A stretch of 64,000 bases of DNA from NCBI GenBank assembly GCA_038534135.1, contig JBCAXJ010000001.1:1-64000 (forward strand), written 5' to 3'. This DNA is from Thermohalobaculum sp038534135. Its GTDB lineage: Bacteria; Pseudomonadota; Alphaproteobacteria; Rhodobacterales; Rhodobacteraceae. The notes beneath the pieces were generated by a model that had not been told where the DNA came from, ran no database searches, and saw nothing but the letters and a program-made list of their open reading frames with translations. How positions within the stretch are numbered: position 1 is the first letter of the stretch; the number at the start of each line of letters is the position of its first letter. Shown here in pieces: positions 34,059 to 42,763 of the stretch. The position numbers and the translations under genes are program-made.

Positions 34059-34358
34059 ATGACCGGTGATCAGATCTGCCCGTTGTGCTTGCGTCCCATT
34101 CCACCGGAGGCCAAGCAGAGCCTTCACCATCTGATCCCGAAACTGCGTGGCGGCAAAGGCGGGCCGACGATTCTGGTTCACCAGATCTGCCATAACGAGA
34201 TCCATGCGGCCCTGACCGAAACGGAACTGGCGCGCGCCTACAACACGCCCGAGGCGTTGCGCGCGCATCCGGGCCTGGCGACGTTCTTTGCCTGGGTCGC
34301 GAAGAAACCGCCGACCTTTCATAGCCGAAGCGCTGGGAAGGGCAGACGGCGAAGATGA
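34059..34358 (+). CDS. HNH endonuclease family protein
   Basis: 99 aa. Zinc finger-like pairs C7-x-x-C10 and C44-H45 frame the HNH core: SLHHLIPKLRGG (H23/H24), VHQICHNEIHA (His41, His45, His49). The C-terminus is basic. Single-domain HNH proteins nick or cut DNA and are found in phage, restriction and repair settings; here it is next to an SDR gene in an ordinary region, so the role is open. It ends 51 bases before the SDR start. Confidence 0.85.
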   Translation: MTGDQICPLCLRPIPPEAKQSLHHLIPKLRGGKGGPTILVHQICHNEIHAALTETELARAYNTPEALRAHPGLATFFAWVAKKPPTFHSRSAGKGRRRR

Positions 34359-34409
34359 CCCATGGCCGCGATCCCGTGCGGGCGCTATGTGCCCCGGATC
34401 GGAGGGCCA

Positions 34410-35243
34410 ATGGCGCAAAAATCCATCCTCATCACCGGATGCTCGTCCGGGATCGGACACCATGTGGCGCACGCGTTGAAGGCGCGGGGCTGGCGTGTCT
34501 TCGCCACGTGCCGCAAGCCCGAGGACTGCATCCGGCTGGAGAGCGAAGGGTTGGAGAGCTGGGTTCTGGACTACGACGACACCACAAGCATCCGGGCAGG
34601 CTTCGATCAGGCTATCGAGCGGACCGGCGGCACGCTCGACGCGCTCTACAACAATGGGGCCTATGCGATCCCCGGCGCGGTCGAGGATATGCCGACGGAT
34701 GCGTTCCGCGCGTGTTTCGAGACCAATTTCTTTGGCTTGCACGAACTGACGCGGCTGGTGATCCCGGTCATGCGCAATCAGGGGCATGGCCGGATCGTGC
34801 AATGTTCGTCGATCCTGGGGTTCTGTGCCCTGAGAATGCGGGCACCCTACATCGCGACCAAACATGCGTTGGAGGGGTACACGGATGTGCTGCGCTACGA
34901 GTTGCACGGATCGGGCATTCACGCGATCCTGCTCGAGCCCGGGCCGATCGTCTCGAAGATCCGGCAGAACTCGCGCGCGCACTACGAACGCTGGATCGAT
35001 CCCGAGGCGTCTCACTGGAAAGGCTTCTACGCGAAGATCGTGCATCCGCGGCTGTATGCGGAAGATCTTCCGAAGGACCGGTTCGAACTGGGATGCGAGG
35101 CGACCACGGCGAAGCTGATCCACGCGCTGGAAAGCCCGCGACCGAAAGCCCGTTACTTTGTCACGACACCGACGTATATCGTGCACTGGATGAAGCGGCT
35201 GCTGCCATGGCGGTGGGTCGACGCCGTGCTGAGAAGGAATTGA
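34410..35243 (+). CDS. Short-chain dehydrogenase/reductase
   Basis: 277 aa classical SDR. Nucleotide site TGCSSGIG (9-16), NNGA (81-84), catalytic Ser133/134 in QCSSIL and Y147-x-x-x-K151 in APYIATKHAL, then LEPGPIVSKI. The C-terminus PTYIVHWMKRLLPWRW is hydrophobic and basic and may touch the membrane. Start ATG at 34410 with GGAGGG five bases upstream; an earlier ATG lacks an RBS. Substrate unknown. Four bases before the HIG1-type gene. Confidence 0.9.
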   Translation: MAQKSILITGCSSGIGHHVAHALKARGWRVFATCRKPEDCIRLESEGLESWVLDYDDTTSIRAGFDQAIERTGGTLDALYNNGAYAIPGAVEDMPTDAFRACFETNFFGLHELTRLVIPVMRNQGHGRIVQCSSILGFCALRMRAPYIATKHALEGYTDVLRYELHGSGIHAILLEPGPIVSKIRQNSRAHYERWIDPEASHWKGFYAKIVHPRLYAEDLPKDRFELGCEATTAKLIHALESPRPKARYFVTTPTYIVHWMKRLLPWRWVDAVLRRN

Positions 35244-35247
35244 GCCG

Positions 35248-35448
35248 ATGGGCGACTGGTTTTTCTACCTCGGCATCGCTGCGGCACTGGTCACTCTGGG
35301 GGTGCTGATGTTCGGCATCGGCGGCTTCGGAACGGGCAGAATGACCGCCAAGACGCAGAACAGGATGATGCGCTACCGGATCATCGCCCAGGCAGCCGCC
35401 GTCGGGTTGCTGCTGATCGCTTTCCTCGTGACCGGTGGCGGAAAATAG
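35248..35448 (+). CDS. HIG1-type twin transmembrane protein
   Basis: 66 aa with two membrane helices (FFYLGIAAALVTLGVLMFGI and IIAQAAAVGLLLIAFLVTG) joined by the loop AKTQNRMMRYRI, which carries the HIG1 signature N-x-M-M-x-x-R-x-x-x-Q. Bacterial relatives are small inner-membrane proteins; eukaryotic HIG1 proteins modulate cytochrome oxidase. Four bases after the SDR and 47 before the adenosyltransferase, so likely one transcript. Confidence 0.82.
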   Translation: MGDWFFYLGIAAALVTLGVLMFGIGGFGTGRMTAKTQNRMMRYRIIAQAAAVGLLLIAFLVTGGGK

Positions 35449-35495
35449 CTCTGCGCCGGCACTCTCAATAGTCCAACATCAAGGGAGACAGGCGC

Positions 35496-36068
35496 GTGGT
35501 CGTCTTGAATCGTATCTACACCAAGACCGGCGATGCTGGTGAGACGGCATTGGGCAACGGATCGCGGGTGCCGAAGTATACCTTGCGCGTCGAAGCTTAC
35601 GGCACATCGGACGAGACCAATGCGGCTGTCGGCATGGCACGGCTGCACGCGGACGGCGACATGGATGCGGCCCTGGCGCGCATCCAGAACGATCTGTTCG
35701 ATCTTGGCGCGGATCTCTGCCGCCCCGACATGGCAAAGGATGCCCAGGCGGAGTACACGCCTTTGCGGATGACCGAGGCTCAGGTTCTGCGCCTGGAGGC
35801 CGAAATCGATGCGATGAACGACGCGTTGGAGCCATTGAGGTCGTTTGTCCTGCCGGGCGGATCGGCGCTGGCGGCGCATCTTCATCTTTGCCGCACGGTG
35901 TCGCGCCGGGCCGAGCGGCTGACGGTGGAGTTGGCCACCCAGGAAGATGTCAACGAGCACGCCCTGAAGTACTTGAACCGCCTGTCGGACTGGTTCTTTG
36001 TCGCCTCGCGGATTGCCAATGATGACGGACGGGCCGACGTGCTTTGGGTTCCCGGCGCGAACCGCTGA
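35496..36068 (+). CDS. Cob(I)alamin adenosyltransferase, PduO type
   Basis: 190 aa. Uses ATP and cob(I)alamin to make adenosylcobalamin. N-terminal ATP-binding signature IYTKTGDAGETALGNGSRVP, then EAYGTSDETNAAVG; the later helices carry LPGGSALAAHLHLCRTVSRRAER with the conserved Arg and LNRLSDWFFVASR near the end. A soluble three-helix-bundle trimer in this family. GTG start at 35496 with AAGGGAGA upstream. Electron-transfer flavoprotein genes follow 2 kb later. Confidence 0.92.
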   Translation: MVVLNRIYTKTGDAGETALGNGSRVPKYTLRVEAYGTSDETNAAVGMARLHADGDMDAALARIQNDLFDLGADLCRPDMAKDAQAEYTPLRMTEAQVLRLEAEIDAMNDALEPLRSFVLPGGSALAAHLHLCRTVSRRAERLTVELATQEDVNEHALKYLNRLSDWFFVASRIANDDGRADVLWVPGANR

Positions 36069-36155
36069 GAACCCCCGAAGTATGCATGCGAGACACTGGC
36101 GAGTGCGTCAGCGTGCCCAGGGAAAGAAACGCCTGGGCACGACCGAGAGTTTCGA

Positions 36156-36704
36156 TCAGTGGAAGACGCTCAACTTCTTGAGCGCGTCGTTGCCGAGCAA
36201 AGGAGCGATGTGCTGGCTGACGTATTCTCGCGCAGCCTTCCTGGCCGCTTGGTTGGCGTCGTTCGGCAGTTTTTGGCCGTTCTTGATGTGACGCTGGGCT
36301 TGGAGGATCGTGCTCTGAGAAACATGCGTGGTGCAGTGTTCGATGGCCTTGGTGACGATGTTGTAGTCGCCGGCTGAGCCGAACCGCATACCGCCACGGT
36401 TCTTCATCGTGGCGTACTTGGCAGTGCCCATGTTCACCTTGACCTCGGGTTCCGAGACCATCCGGCGTATGACATTCAGGTCCTGAAACTGCATGTTCAG
36501 CGCGAGGTCGCCCTGCTTCAACCAAAGCACATCGGTGAAAATCCGGGCCATGTACGGGTTCTGGGTGAAAATGTACCGCTCGGCCGCGAGGTAAAAGATC
36601 GCCTCTTGCGGCACCCAGTTGTCACAGCAGAAGTTGAACAAACGCGTACAATGCTTGGCCTGCTTCAGTTTGAAGAGGTTTATCATGTTAAGGGTCGATT
36701 GCAT
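36156..36704 (-). CDS. Hypothetical protein, orphan
   Basis: 182 aa, soluble, no signal. Contains two cysteines in the N-terminal third (FNFCCDNW), NPYMARIFTDVLWLKQGDL, and a glycine-rich turn KYATMKNRGGMRFGSAGDYN, then a helical basic C-terminus. Strong RBS AGGAG about 10 bases before the ATG. Base composition is lower in GC than the neighbours. Divergent from another orphan with an inverted repeat in between. I recognise no family. Confidence 0.55.
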   Translation of the reverse strand: MQSTLNMINLFKLKQAKHCTRLFNFCCDNWVPQEAIFYLAAERYIFTQNPYMARIFTDVLWLKQGDLALNMQFQDLNVIRRMVSEPEVKVNMGTAKYATMKNRGGMRFGSAGDYNIVTKAIEHCTTHVSQSTILQAQRHIKNGQKLPNDANQAARKAAREYVSQHIAPLLGNDALKKLSVFH

Positions 36705-36739
36705 TTCCTGTCTCCTTGCGCGCCACCATGAGCGCTCGG

Positions 36740-36762
36740 GTCAAAATATATGTCGTTTTGAC
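36740..36762. promoter_or_regulatory. Inverted repeat upstream of the orphan gene, candidate operator
   Basis: GTCAAAA (36740-36746) and TTTTGAC (36756-36762) are exact inverted copies with a 9-base spacer TATATGTCG. It lies 36 bases upstream of the minus-strand orphan start and overlaps AT-rich sequence that could contain its -10 region. Confidence 0.45.
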
Positions 36763-36964
36763 ATGCATAATGACCTGCGCGGAGCTGACTGGGTTTTCAA
36801 CGGCAAGGAATGCGGACGGCTCAATCTTTCTGAATTCGGCGCCGCAGTCTGAAACGCTTGTGCACAAATCGCTTGACTAATGATCAAATTGAATTTTAAC
36901 TTTCGAAGTTGAAAAATATTTTCAGTTTCAAGCCCGTTCAGGGAGCGTACAGAATTGGTGTGAG

Positions 36965-37816
36965 ATGGATTTTTTGGTGTGGTCTGTTGGGGCGGGAAAG
37001 AGCTTGGACGACGATAGATCAATGCAAGCGGATGCAGAGGCCGCGCGGGAACAATTGCTGCGTGCCTATCGAGAGAAGCGCTATACGCTGGCGGAACTGC
37101 GCGCGGTCTTCTTCGGCAACGACATTGCGATCGGCACATTGCAGGCGAAACTGAACGGGCATGCACCGATCGCAGGGTCCAATCAGCGGACCATTCGTTT
37201 GTTCGCATCGGCTCTCGCGAAGATTGAAGCGGCAAATTGTGACGAGTGCGGTTTGTACAAAGACATCGCACGCCGCGCCGTTGGTCTGACGGATCGTGAT
37301 GAAGTACCGCCAGTGCCCCAGCACTTTTTTGGCAGCTACAAGCTGTATATGAGAGAGGTGTTCTTCAATCCAAAGTCGCGGGGCGAGCAGAAAAGAAACT
37401 CAATCAGTATGCACAGACTGTTTATCTATCATTGTGAGCGCTGTCATAATCCGAAGTTTCGCGTTGAGGTTAAGACTGAAAAGGACGAAACAATAAACAG
37501 GATTGGGTTCGTATTCATGCGGGCCAACAGAATGCACATGATGGTTATCAGTAACGACCAGTTTAACCATATGCTGGTCAGAGGCCATAATCGGATGGAG
37601 GAAGGGCCGTTGCCTGGGCTTGTCCTGTTCGATCGCGAGTCAGACGAGGCTCAAATGATGTACACCTGTCGGACTGCTCTGGTGAAGGACGGCACTGGTT
37701 TTGCGCATGCGATCTCGGGTGATGAATGGAACCAGATCGACCAGTTCTTGAAGGATGACAGTGTGCCGCGTCAGGACGGCGTCCTCGGAGCGTATCACTA
37801 CGCCAGGAGATCGTAG
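36965..37816 (+). CDS. Hypothetical protein, possible HTH regulator with cysteine pairs
   Basis: 283 aa. Residues ~28-88 (TLAELRAVFFGNDIAIGTLQ and onward) look like a helix-turn-helix-sized helical domain. Two C-x-x-C pairs (C92/C95 in NCDECG and C157/C160 in HCERCH) could form a zinc site. The C-terminal ~150 residues start FGSYKLYMREVFF, a beta-rich block of the kind seen after XRE-type DNA-binding domains. The start may instead be the ATG at 37022. Divergent from the 182-aa orphan; a role as its regulator is inference. Confidence 0.5.
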   Translation: MDFLVWSVGAGKSLDDDRSMQADAEAAREQLLRAYREKRYTLAELRAVFFGNDIAIGTLQAKLNGHAPIAGSNQRTIRLFASALAKIEAANCDECGLYKDIARRAVGLTDRDEVPPVPQHFFGSYKLYMREVFFNPKSRGEQKRNSISMHRLFIYHCERCHNPKFRVEVKTEKDETINRIGFVFMRANRMHMMVISNDQFNHMLVRGHNRMEEGPLPGLVLFDRESDEAQMMYTCRTALVKDGTGFAHAISGDEWNQIDQFLKDDSVPRQDGVLGAYHYARRS

Positions 37817-37854
37817 GCTCCAAAACTCACGACGCGCGACAGCGTGCGCGTGCG

Positions 37855-37956
37855 TTACTCCAGCAGTGCCCGGACCAGAGGCAGAAGGCTTTCATCAGGA
37901 AGTGCTGCAGGGTAGCGCATCGCGAACCGTTTCAGATCCGTCGGCTTGCTCTGCAT
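37855..37956 (-). CDS. Possible small protein, 33 aa
   Basis: ATG at 37956, TAA ending at 37855; peptide MQSKPTDLKRFAMRYPAALP then a hydrophobic Leu-rich end. AGGAAGG lies about 12 bases upstream of the ATG (7 from an in-frame TTG two codons earlier), which is the only support. Could be chance. Confidence 0.2.
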   Translation of the reverse strand: MQSKPTDLKRFAMRYPAALPDESLLPLVRALLE

Positions 37957-38004
37957 GTTCAAAATTCATCCTTCCTGTTGTCCGTCCAGCGATCGTCATT
38001 TCGA

Positions 38005-38033
38005 TTGACGTTAACGTAAGCGACAATTATCAC
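38005..38033 (+). promoter_or_regulatory. Candidate etfBA promoter overlapped by a palindrome
   Basis: TTGACG (38005-38010), 17-base spacer, TATCAC (38028-38033). The -35 is part of TTGACGTTAACGTAAG, whose core ACGTTAACGT is a perfect palindrome. This resembles operators of the MerR-family regulator LiuR, which control branched-chain amino-acid and acyl-CoA catabolism genes, including etf genes, in proteobacteria. The assignment is by recalled motif similarity only. Confidence 0.45.
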
Positions 38034-38159
38034 GCGAGCACTCTGGCGATTCCCAAGCCTTCCGCGTCGTTTTTTCCGTAGGGAACGGACGCAAGAGGCG
38101 CTACATCGCCGTCAGTCTTAGAAGGGCCATGCGTGCCCCGCAGCCGAGGAGCAAACGCG

Positions 38160-38921
38160 ATGAAGGTGCTGGTGCCTGTCAAGCGCGTGATCGACTACAA
38201 CGTCAAGGTCCGTGTGAAGGCGGATAACACGGGCGTCGATCTCGCGAACGTAAAGATGTCGATGAACCCGTTCGACGAGATCGCCGTTGAAGAGGCGATC
38301 CGGATGCGGGAAGCGGGCAAGGCGGAAGAAATCGTCGCGGTCTCGATCGGTGTCGCCAAATCGCAGGAGACGCTGCGCACGGCATTGGCGATGGGCGCTG
38401 ACCGCGCGATCCTGATCGAAGCGGCCGAGACGGTCGATACGGATATCGAACCGTTGGCCGTGGCGAAGCTGCTGAAGGCCGTGATCGACGAGGAACAGCC
38501 GGGCATTGTTCTGTGCGGCAAGCAGGCGATCGACAATGACATGAACGCGACGGGTCAGATGCTGGCGGCTCTGCTGGGCTGGTCCCAGGCAACGTTCGCG
38601 TCTGAGATCGAGTTGGGCGACGGCAATGCCAAGGTCACGCGCGAGATCGACGGCGGTCTTCAGGTGATCGACGTCAAACTTCCCGCGATCATCTCGGTCG
38701 ATCTGCGGTTGAACGAACCGCGCTATGCCTCGTTGCCGAACATCATGAAGGCCAAGAAGAAGCCTTTGGACACCAAGACCCCGGCGGATCTGGGCGTCGA
38801 CGTGGCGCCGCGCCTGACGGTCGTGTCGGTGTCCGAGCCGCCGTCGCGCAAGGCTGGCGTCAAGGTCGAGAGCGTGGCCGAACTGATGACGAAACTGAAA
38901 GACGAAGCGGGAGTGATCTGA
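38160..38921 (+). CDS. etfB: Electron transfer flavoprotein subunit beta
   Basis: 253 aa. With EtfA it carries electrons from acyl-CoA dehydrogenases to ETF-ubiquinone oxidoreductase. Signatures: VLVPVKRVIDYNVKVRVKAD, MNPFDEIAVEEAIR, KQAIDNDMNATGQMLAALLG and the recognition loop LNEPRYASLPNIMKAKKKP. RBS GAGGAG eight bases before the ATG at 38160. Cytoplasmic. One base separates its stop from the etfA ATG. Confidence 0.96.
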   Translation: MKVLVPVKRVIDYNVKVRVKADNTGVDLANVKMSMNPFDEIAVEEAIRMREAGKAEEIVAVSIGVAKSQETLRTALAMGADRAILIEAAETVDTDIEPLAVAKLLKAVIDEEQPGIVLCGKQAIDNDMNATGQMLAALLGWSQATFASEIELGDGNAKVTREIDGGLQVIDVKLPAIISVDLRLNEPRYASLPNIMKAKKKPLDTKTPADLGVDVAPRLTVVSVSEPPSRKAGVKVESVAELMTKLKDEAGVI

Positions 38922-38922
38922 G

Positions 38923-39852
38923 ATGGCTGTTCTTCTTCTTGCAGAGATCAATGCGGGTGAACTGGCGGTTGATGCGACCGCGAAGGCGCTGACCGCAGCC
39001 AAGCAACTTGGTGATGTGACTTTGCTGTGTGCCTCGTCCGGATGCAACGGCAACGCGACGGCCGCTGCGGCCAAGCTGGACGGCGTGTCCAAGGTGCTGT
39101 GCGCCGACAGCGCGCTTTATGGCAACGCACTTGCCGAGCCGGTTGCGGCGTTGGTGGCCGGTCTGGCTGGCGACTACAGCCACATCGTGGCCCCTGCGAC
39201 TGCGTCGGCCAAGAACATCATGCCACGCGTCGCGGCTCTGCTGGATGTCATGGTGATTTCGGACATCCAGGAAGTCGTGGACGCCGACACGTTCGTGCGT
39301 CCGATCTACGCCGGGAACGCGATCTCGACGGTGAAATCCGCCGATGCCACAAAGGTCGTGACAATCCGGACGGCGACGTTCGATGCAGCGGGCGAGGGCG
39401 GTGACGCTCCGGTCGAGACGATCGATGCCGCCGCAGATCCGGCTCTGTCAACCTGGGTCGAGGACAAGACGGTCGACACGGGTCGCCCGGAACTGACGTC
39501 GGCAAAGATCGTGATCTCCGGTGGCCGTGGAATGGCATCGAAGGAGAACTTCGAACTGATCGAGAAGGTCGCCGACAAGCTCGGCGCTGCGACCGGTGCC
39601 TCGCGCGCCGCGGTCGACTCCGGTTACGCGCCGAACGACTGGCAGGTTGGACAGACCGGCAAAGTCGTGGCCCCGGATCTCTACATCGCGGTGGGCATTT
39701 CGGGTGCCATTCAGCACCTCGCGGGGATGAAGGACTCGAAGGTCATCGTCGCGATCAACAAGGACGAAGAAGCGCCGATCTTCCAAGTGGCTGACTACGG
39801 CCTTGTGGCCGACCTGTTCGACGTGCTGCCCGAACTGGAAGGCGAACTCTGA
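38923..39852 (+). CDS. etfA: Electron transfer flavoprotein subunit alpha
   Basis: 309 aa. FAD-binding partner of EtfB. The C-terminal half carries the FAD signature: SGGRGMASKENFELIEKVAD, GASRAAVDSGYAPNDWQVGQ, TGKVVAPDLYIAVGISGAIQ and HLAGMKDSKVIVAINKDEEA. The N-terminal half is the usual Rossmann-like domain. Cotranscribed with etfB. A GC-rich hairpin 8 bases after the stop separates it from a convergent gene. Confidence 0.97.
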   Translation: MAVLLLAEINAGELAVDATAKALTAAKQLGDVTLLCASSGCNGNATAAAAKLDGVSKVLCADSALYGNALAEPVAALVAGLAGDYSHIVAPATASAKNIMPRVAALLDVMVISDIQEVVDADTFVRPIYAGNAISTVKSADATKVVTIRTATFDAAGEGGDAPVETIDAAADPALSTWVEDKTVDTGRPELTSAKIVISGGRGMASKENFELIEKVADKLGAATGASRAAVDSGYAPNDWQVGQTGKVVAPDLYIAVGISGAIQHLAGMKDSKVIVAINKDEEAPIFQVADYGLVADLFDVLPELEGEL

Positions 39853-39859
39853 AAATTCT

Positions 39860-39885
39860 CCGGGGCGGTCCTACCGCCGCCCCGG
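39860..39885. terminator. GC-rich hairpin between convergent etfA and ferric reductase
   Basis: CCGGGGCGG/CCGCCCCGG (39860-39868 with 39877-39885), 8-base loop, no T-run on either side. Its position between two convergent stops suggests a bidirectional end-of-transcript structure. Confidence 0.5.
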
Positions 39886-39904
39886 GACGAGATGGACCCG
39901 CCGC

Positions 39905-41206
39905 CTAGATGCGAGCGCCGAGCCATCTGAGGAACGCCCGCACACCCAACCCGGTGCGAATCTCGAACTCCTCGTAGTGAAAACGCCTCTGGCTGACGCC
40001 GTGACGCTGCAAACCGACGGCAAGCGCGCGCCTCATATCCCCCGGACCGCAGAACAGAACCCGGCAATCGGCGAGGGTGTGGCCGGAAATCTCAGCGATT
40101 GAATCTGGATCAAGCCGCCCCCGTTCCGCACTTTCCCAGATGGTCAGGTCCAGGTTTGCCTTCCCAGCGGCGATGTCGTGCAGATGCCGCACGTGGGCTG
40201 CGTCATCGAGCGTGCGAACGGCGTAGATCAGTTGGACGGGACCATCGCCGTCTGACAGCGCTTCCGCCAAAGCGACGAATGGCGTGATCCCGACGCCAGC
40301 ACCGATCCAGATCTGCTGGCCCTTGAGCGACCGCCCAAAGTGACCGAATGCGCCGTCAACCCTAACGCTCTGCCCGCTGTTGAGCGCCCGCGTGTACCTG
40401 TTGGTCAGGTCGCCAAGGGGTGCAATCGTGACCCGGAGACTGTTGTCTGACCGCGGCCCGCTTGAGATCGTGAACGGATGTGGCTCGGGCAGTCCCGCGC
40501 CGTCGAACGCGAAGAATGCAAACTGCCCGGCCTTGTGACGGAGCGCTCGGCCTTGCGGTGCCATCTCGACAGCCAGGGCCGATCCCTCCGCCTCGGTGCT
40601 CTCGATCGTATAGCGCCGGGCCGGACGCAGGCCGCGCGGTGCCGATGTGTAGAGGTATGCGAGAATTCCGATGGCGCAGACTGCCGCCATATAGAGACCC
40701 AGCGGATCACCGTTCTTGAATGGCTTAAGAATGAAAAGGTAGTGCGCCGCCCCAAGCACGAAGAAGATGCCGATGAGCCGGTGCGTCCATTTCCAGAGGT
40801 GGTAGGGGATGAACGTGGCGACAGTGATCACGACGAGGATCAGCAGCCCGTACAGACTGATCTCGCCCGCTGTCTCAGCGGCCTCGTTCAACAGTGTCTC
40901 GCCGCCGAGCCCGCGCATATCGGCATCGATCGTGTCGTGCAGAAGTATCGCGACCATCGCACTGATCCCCAGCCACTTGTGCAGGCGATAGGACTGGTCG
41001 AGCGGGCCGAAAACGGCTTCGACCCCAGGCCATCGGGTCGCGATGAGTTGCGCAAACGCCATGACGATCAGGGCAATCATGCCGACGTATTGGCTGACGA
41101 GTGCGATCAGATCGCGCCCTTGTCCGATCGATGGCAGCCAGACCCAGGGGAGCAAGCAAGCAGCGAATATGATGAACAGGCCGGTGGGTTTCATGCCGAT
41201 GAACAT
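39905..41206 (-). CDS. Flavin ferric reductase-like oxidoreductase (haem-b membrane domain plus FNR domain)
   Basis: 433 aa. Six membrane helices (~residues 8-195) with histidine pairs H76/H90 and H142/H155 for two b haems, followed by a ferredoxin-NADP-reductase-like half: FAD motif EPHPFTISSG, then nicotinamide motif WIGAGVGITPFVALAE and CGPGDMRRAL near the end. It would move electrons from NAD(P)H across the membrane, for example to periplasmic ferric iron. The start could also be the ATG at 41194. Monocistronic. Confidence 0.88.
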   Translation of the reverse strand: MFIGMKPTGLFIIFAACLLPWVWLPSIGQGRDLIALVSQYVGMIALIVMAFAQLIATRWPGVEAVFGPLDQSYRLHKWLGISAMVAILLHDTIDADMRGLGGETLLNEAAETAGEISLYGLLILVVITVATFIPYHLWKWTHRLIGIFFVLGAAHYLFILKPFKNGDPLGLYMAAVCAIGILAYLYTSAPRGLRPARRYTIESTEAEGSALAVEMAPQGRALRHKAGQFAFFAFDGAGLPEPHPFTISSGPRSDNSLRVTIAPLGDLTNRYTRALNSGQSVRVDGAFGHFGRSLKGQQIWIGAGVGITPFVALAEALSDGDGPVQLIYAVRTLDDAAHVRHLHDIAAGKANLDLTIWESAERGRLDPDSIAEISGHTLADCRVLFCGPGDMRRALAVGLQRHGVSQRRFHYEEFEIRTGLGVRAFLRWLGARI

Positions 41207-41233
41207 CGCACGATATGGTGGACAAGCAGCATC

Positions 41234-41983
41234 TCAGTTGGGGGGCGTTTCGGCCTCTGCCCCGCCGAGCGGATCCAGTGCAACCCGCAGGGCGTTTGCC
41301 GCCTCGGACAGCCGGGTCACTTCGGTATGGCGCAGGATCAGCACGGCGCCCGCGCCGCCGCCGAACGGGTAGGATCCCATCGAGACATCGGGGTAGGCTT
41401 TGGCGCAGTCCCCCAACGGTCCTGCCAGATCACCCTCGCCAATGCGGCATCGGAATGACCATGAAAGCAGCGGTGCGCCGCCCTCGATCGTCGCGACAAC
41501 CGATTTGACCATTTCGGTGAAAACGGCGGGCACGCCGGCCATCACGTGCACGTTCCCGATCGTGAAACCCGGTGCCGAAGAGACCGGATTCTCGATCAGT
41601 GCCGCACCGTCCGGAATGCGGGCCATGCGAAGGCGGGCTTCATTCACCTCCATCCCGCGCTTGGCATAGGCTTCCTCGAGGATCGCCCGTGCATCCGGGC
41701 GGATGTCGATATGCGCGCCGAAGGCGGCTGCCACACTGTCGGCCGTGATATCGTCGTGGGTCGGGCCGATGCCACCGGAGGTGAACAGATGATCGACGCG
41801 CGCGCGCAGTTCGTTCACCGCGGTCGCGATGATCTCGTGGTCATCTGGAACCATGCGGATTTCGGTCAGGCTCACGCCCGCGTCGGTGAGCACGTTGGCC
41901 AGATGATGGGCATTCGAGTCGCGGGTGCGGCCCGAGAGGATCTCGTCCCCGATCACCAGCATCGCCGCCGTTGGCTGGGTCAT
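41234..41983 (-). CDS. CinA-type molybdopterin-binding domain protein
   Basis: 249 aa. Only the N-terminal MoaB/Mog-like (COG1058) half of CinA is present, without the amidase domain. Visible: AMLVIGDEILSGRTRDSNAH, VPDDHEIIATAV, TSGGIGPTHDDITADSVAAA and ENPVSSAPGFTIGNVHVMAG. In CinA this fold is linked to NAD-recycling pyrophosphatase activity; the stand-alone form is less defined. Strong RBS AAGGAGCG before the ATG at 41983. Divergent from sfsA with only 33 bases between starts. Confidence 0.88.
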   Translation of the reverse strand: MTQPTAAMLVIGDEILSGRTRDSNAHHLANVLTDAGVSLTEIRMVPDDHEIIATAVNELRARVDHLFTSGGIGPTHDDITADSVAAAFGAHIDIRPDARAILEEAYAKRGMEVNEARLRMARIPDGAALIENPVSSAPGFTIGNVHVMAGVPAVFTEMVKSVVATIEGGAPLLSWSFRCRIGEGDLAGPLGDCAKAYPDVSMGSYPFGGGAGAVLILRHTEVTRLSEAANALRVALDPLGGAEAETPPN

Positions 41984-42016
41984 GGACTTCGCTCCTTGTG
42001 TGGCTAGATAGGGCTC

Positions 42017-42763
42017 ATGGAATTTGCGCGCCCACTGCTCCCCGGTCGATTGCTGCGCCGGTATAAACGCTTCCTCGCGGATGTCGAGTTGAGCGATGGC
42101 AGGGTCGTGACGGCGCATTGCGCCAATCCGGGCTCGATGATGGGGCTTTCGGATCCGGGACTGGATGTCTGGCTTGAACCAAACGATGATCCCAAGCGCA
42201 AACTGAAATACACGTGGCGCCTTGTCGAACTGCCCGGAGGCGGGATGGCTGGGATTGATACAGGCGTGCCGAACAAGGTGGTGGCCGAGGCGCTTGCCGC
42301 GCGCCTGATCCCCGAATTCGCCGGGTACGACGTGATCAGGCCCGAGCAGCGCTATGGCAAGAACTCGCGGATCGACTTCCTTTTGCAGGCCGAGGGTCTG
42401 CCGGATGCATATGTCGAAGTGAAGAACGTTCACCTCGAACGCGAGGCCGGTTTGGCAGAGTTCCCGGACAGTGTCACCGCGCGGGGCGCCAAGCATTTGT
42501 CAGACCTGGCAGATGAGGTCGCATCGGGCCATCGCGCTGTCATGCTCTATGTCATTCAGATGACGACGCCCGACCGTTTCGACCTCGCGCGCGACATCGA
42601 TCCGGCCTATGCCAAAGCGTTCGCGATTGCGACGGCGCGGGGGGTCGAGGTTCTCGTTTGGCGTTGTATGCTAGATACTCACCGAATCACGTTGGAGAGC
42701 CCTGTGCCCTATGTCGGGCCGCTTGGGGCTGATCCTGAGACTGCCGGGGTGAAGCCGGGATGA
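42017..42763 (+). CDS. sfsA: SfsA family nuclease-like protein
   Basis: 248 aa, full family length. Has an N-terminal OB-like domain (FARPLLPGRLLRRYKRFLAD, CANPGSMMG) and a PD-(D/E)xK-like core with RIDFLLQAEG and AYVEVKNVHLERE, then FPDSVTARGAKHL. Named for sugar fermentation stimulation in E. coli; a DNA/RNA nuclease or DNA-binding role is suggested for the family. Its stop overlaps the map start by four bases. Confidence 0.95.
   Translation: MEFARPLLPGRLLRRYKRFLADVELSDGRVVTAHCANPGSMMGLSDPGLDVWLEPNDDPKRKLKYTWRLVELPGGGMAGIDTGVPNKVVAEALAARLIPEFAGYDVIRPEQRYGKNSRIDFLLQAEGLPDAYVEVKNVHLEREAGLAEFPDSVTARGAKHLSDLADEVASGHRAVMLYVIQMTTPDRFDLARDIDPAYAKAFAIATARGVEVLVWRCMLDTHRITLESPVPYVGPLGADPETAGVKPG

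Larger units (their letters stand above)
37817..38159. other. Intergenic region upstream of etfBA
   Basis: 343 bases. It contains a possible 33-codon minus-strand opening (37855-37956), a palindrome-containing promoter candidate (38005-38033) and about 125 bases of leader before etfB. Nothing else recognised. Confidence 0.5.
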
